Assembly: GCA_009701105.1 (NCBI GenBank)
Contig: WLKU01000067.1
Location: 1 to 7,159 of the forward strand
Direction: 5' to 3'
Origin: Actinomycetota bacterium
GTDB taxonomy: Bacteria > Actinomycetota > Acidimicrobiia > Acidimicrobiales > Ilumatobacteraceae
Length of the DNA: 7,159 nucleotides
Part shown: positions 6,852 to 7,159 of the stretch, in pieces
Layout of the letters: each line of letters starts with the position of its first letter
How positions within the stretch are numbered: position 1 is the stretch's first letter
Program-made: the position numbers and the translations under genes
The notes under the pieces: model-generated
The model's database searches: none
What the model saw: only the letters and a program-made list of their open reading frames with translations
Told to the model about the DNA's origin: nothing

Positions 6852-7159
6852 GTGGACGAAGTAGTACTGACTCGATCATTGCAGGAGAGATTTCCTGGCA
6901 TTTTGGTTTCCGCCTTCACGTCGAGTGCAATCGGAACGGGTCAGATGGCAGACAGTCTGCGCGTGCACATGCAGCACACCGGAAATGATGCCGCACCCGA
7001 GACGTTGATTGCAAAAATTCCCAAGGCCAATGATGCGAGTCGGGCAGCGTCTCGGCTGAGTCGTTGCTATGAAGTTGAAACAAGTTTCTATTCTGAAATT
7101 TGTTCATCGATCGACGCACGTGTACCCGATTGTTATCACGTCGAATACTCGGCACATGA
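6852..7159 (+). CDS. APH/ecdysteroid-kinase-like phosphotransferase, 3' end missing
   Basis: The N-terminal 102 codons of a small-molecule kinase-fold phosphotransferase; the frame is still open at the right edge. The segment AIGTGQMADSLRV (residues 26-38) is the nucleotide-binding loop form seen in bacterial phosphotransferases related to the ecdysteroid kinase-like and ACAD10-type groups. LIAKIP holds the ATP-binding lysine K55, and YEVETSFYSEI holds the pairing glutamate E76. RVPDCYHVEY follows as in the family. An in-frame stop at 6816 limits the 5' side. The start is uncertain: GTG 6852 is preceded by GGGGG three bases away (short spacing), and TTG 6879 is an alternative. The HxDxxxxN catalytic loop would lie beyond the window. 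The substrate is unknown; aminoglycoside resistance should not be assumed. It is divergent from csp. Confidence 0.75.
   Translation, partial: MDEVVLTRSLQERFPGILVSAFTSSAIGTGQMADSLRVHMQHTGNDAAPETLIAKIPKANDASRAASRLSRCYEVETSFYSEICSSIDARVPDCYHVEYSAH

Noticed and set aside
6916..7155. 79-codon minus-strand open frame at the right edge
   Set aside because: The plus strand of the same segment encodes a recognisable phosphotransferase N-lobe, so the minus-strand frame is a shadow.

Overview
The window looks like an ordinary chromosomal stretch of a bacterium with roughly balanced base composition (near 50% GC by eye). The cold-shock protein sequence, the serine hydrolase, the FAAH-like amidase and the GTGQM-type phosphotransferase together suggest an actinobacterium, possibly of the Acidimicrobiia/Ilumatobacter type. 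That assignment is an inference from protein style only. No rRNA, tRNA, CRISPR array, insertion sequence or phage gene is visible.

Layout. From the left edge to 2326 (+ strand) runs a tight operon. It holds the 3' part of a molybdate-type ABC permease (ModB), its ATPase (ModC, ATGA overlap, no C-terminal TOBE domain, with a perfect three-copy 12-bp in-frame repeat), and a beta-lactamase-fold serine hydrolase. The hydrolase GTG directly follows the modC TAG stop in the same reading frame. Converging on it with a 5-bp gap is a two-gene minus-strand operon (4781 to 2332): a ten-helix EamA/DMT transporter, then a cysteine-type (CxPxR) sulfatase joined by another ATGA overlap. An amidase-signature hydrolase (4866-6272, +) is divergent from the transporter across 84 bp. 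It converges on a 65-aa cold-shock protein (6292-6489, -). After a 362-bp intergenic region, the first 102 codons of an APH/ecdysteroid-kinase-like phosphotransferase (6852 onward, +) run off the right edge.

How the genes fit together. ModB and ModC form an importer for molybdate (possibly tungstate) with a substrate-binding protein expected upstream of the window. The transporter and sulfatase are almost certainly co-translated, so a transported sulfated compound, or the product of its hydrolysis, is a reasonable guess. The amidase and phosphotransferase are stand-alone enzymes of unknown substrate. I do not see a coherent new defence or mobile system. The points most worth a second look are the modC/hydrolase same-frame junction, the modC triplicated repeat, the possibly leaderless transporter start with an overlapping palindrome, and the incomplete kinase gene at the right edge.
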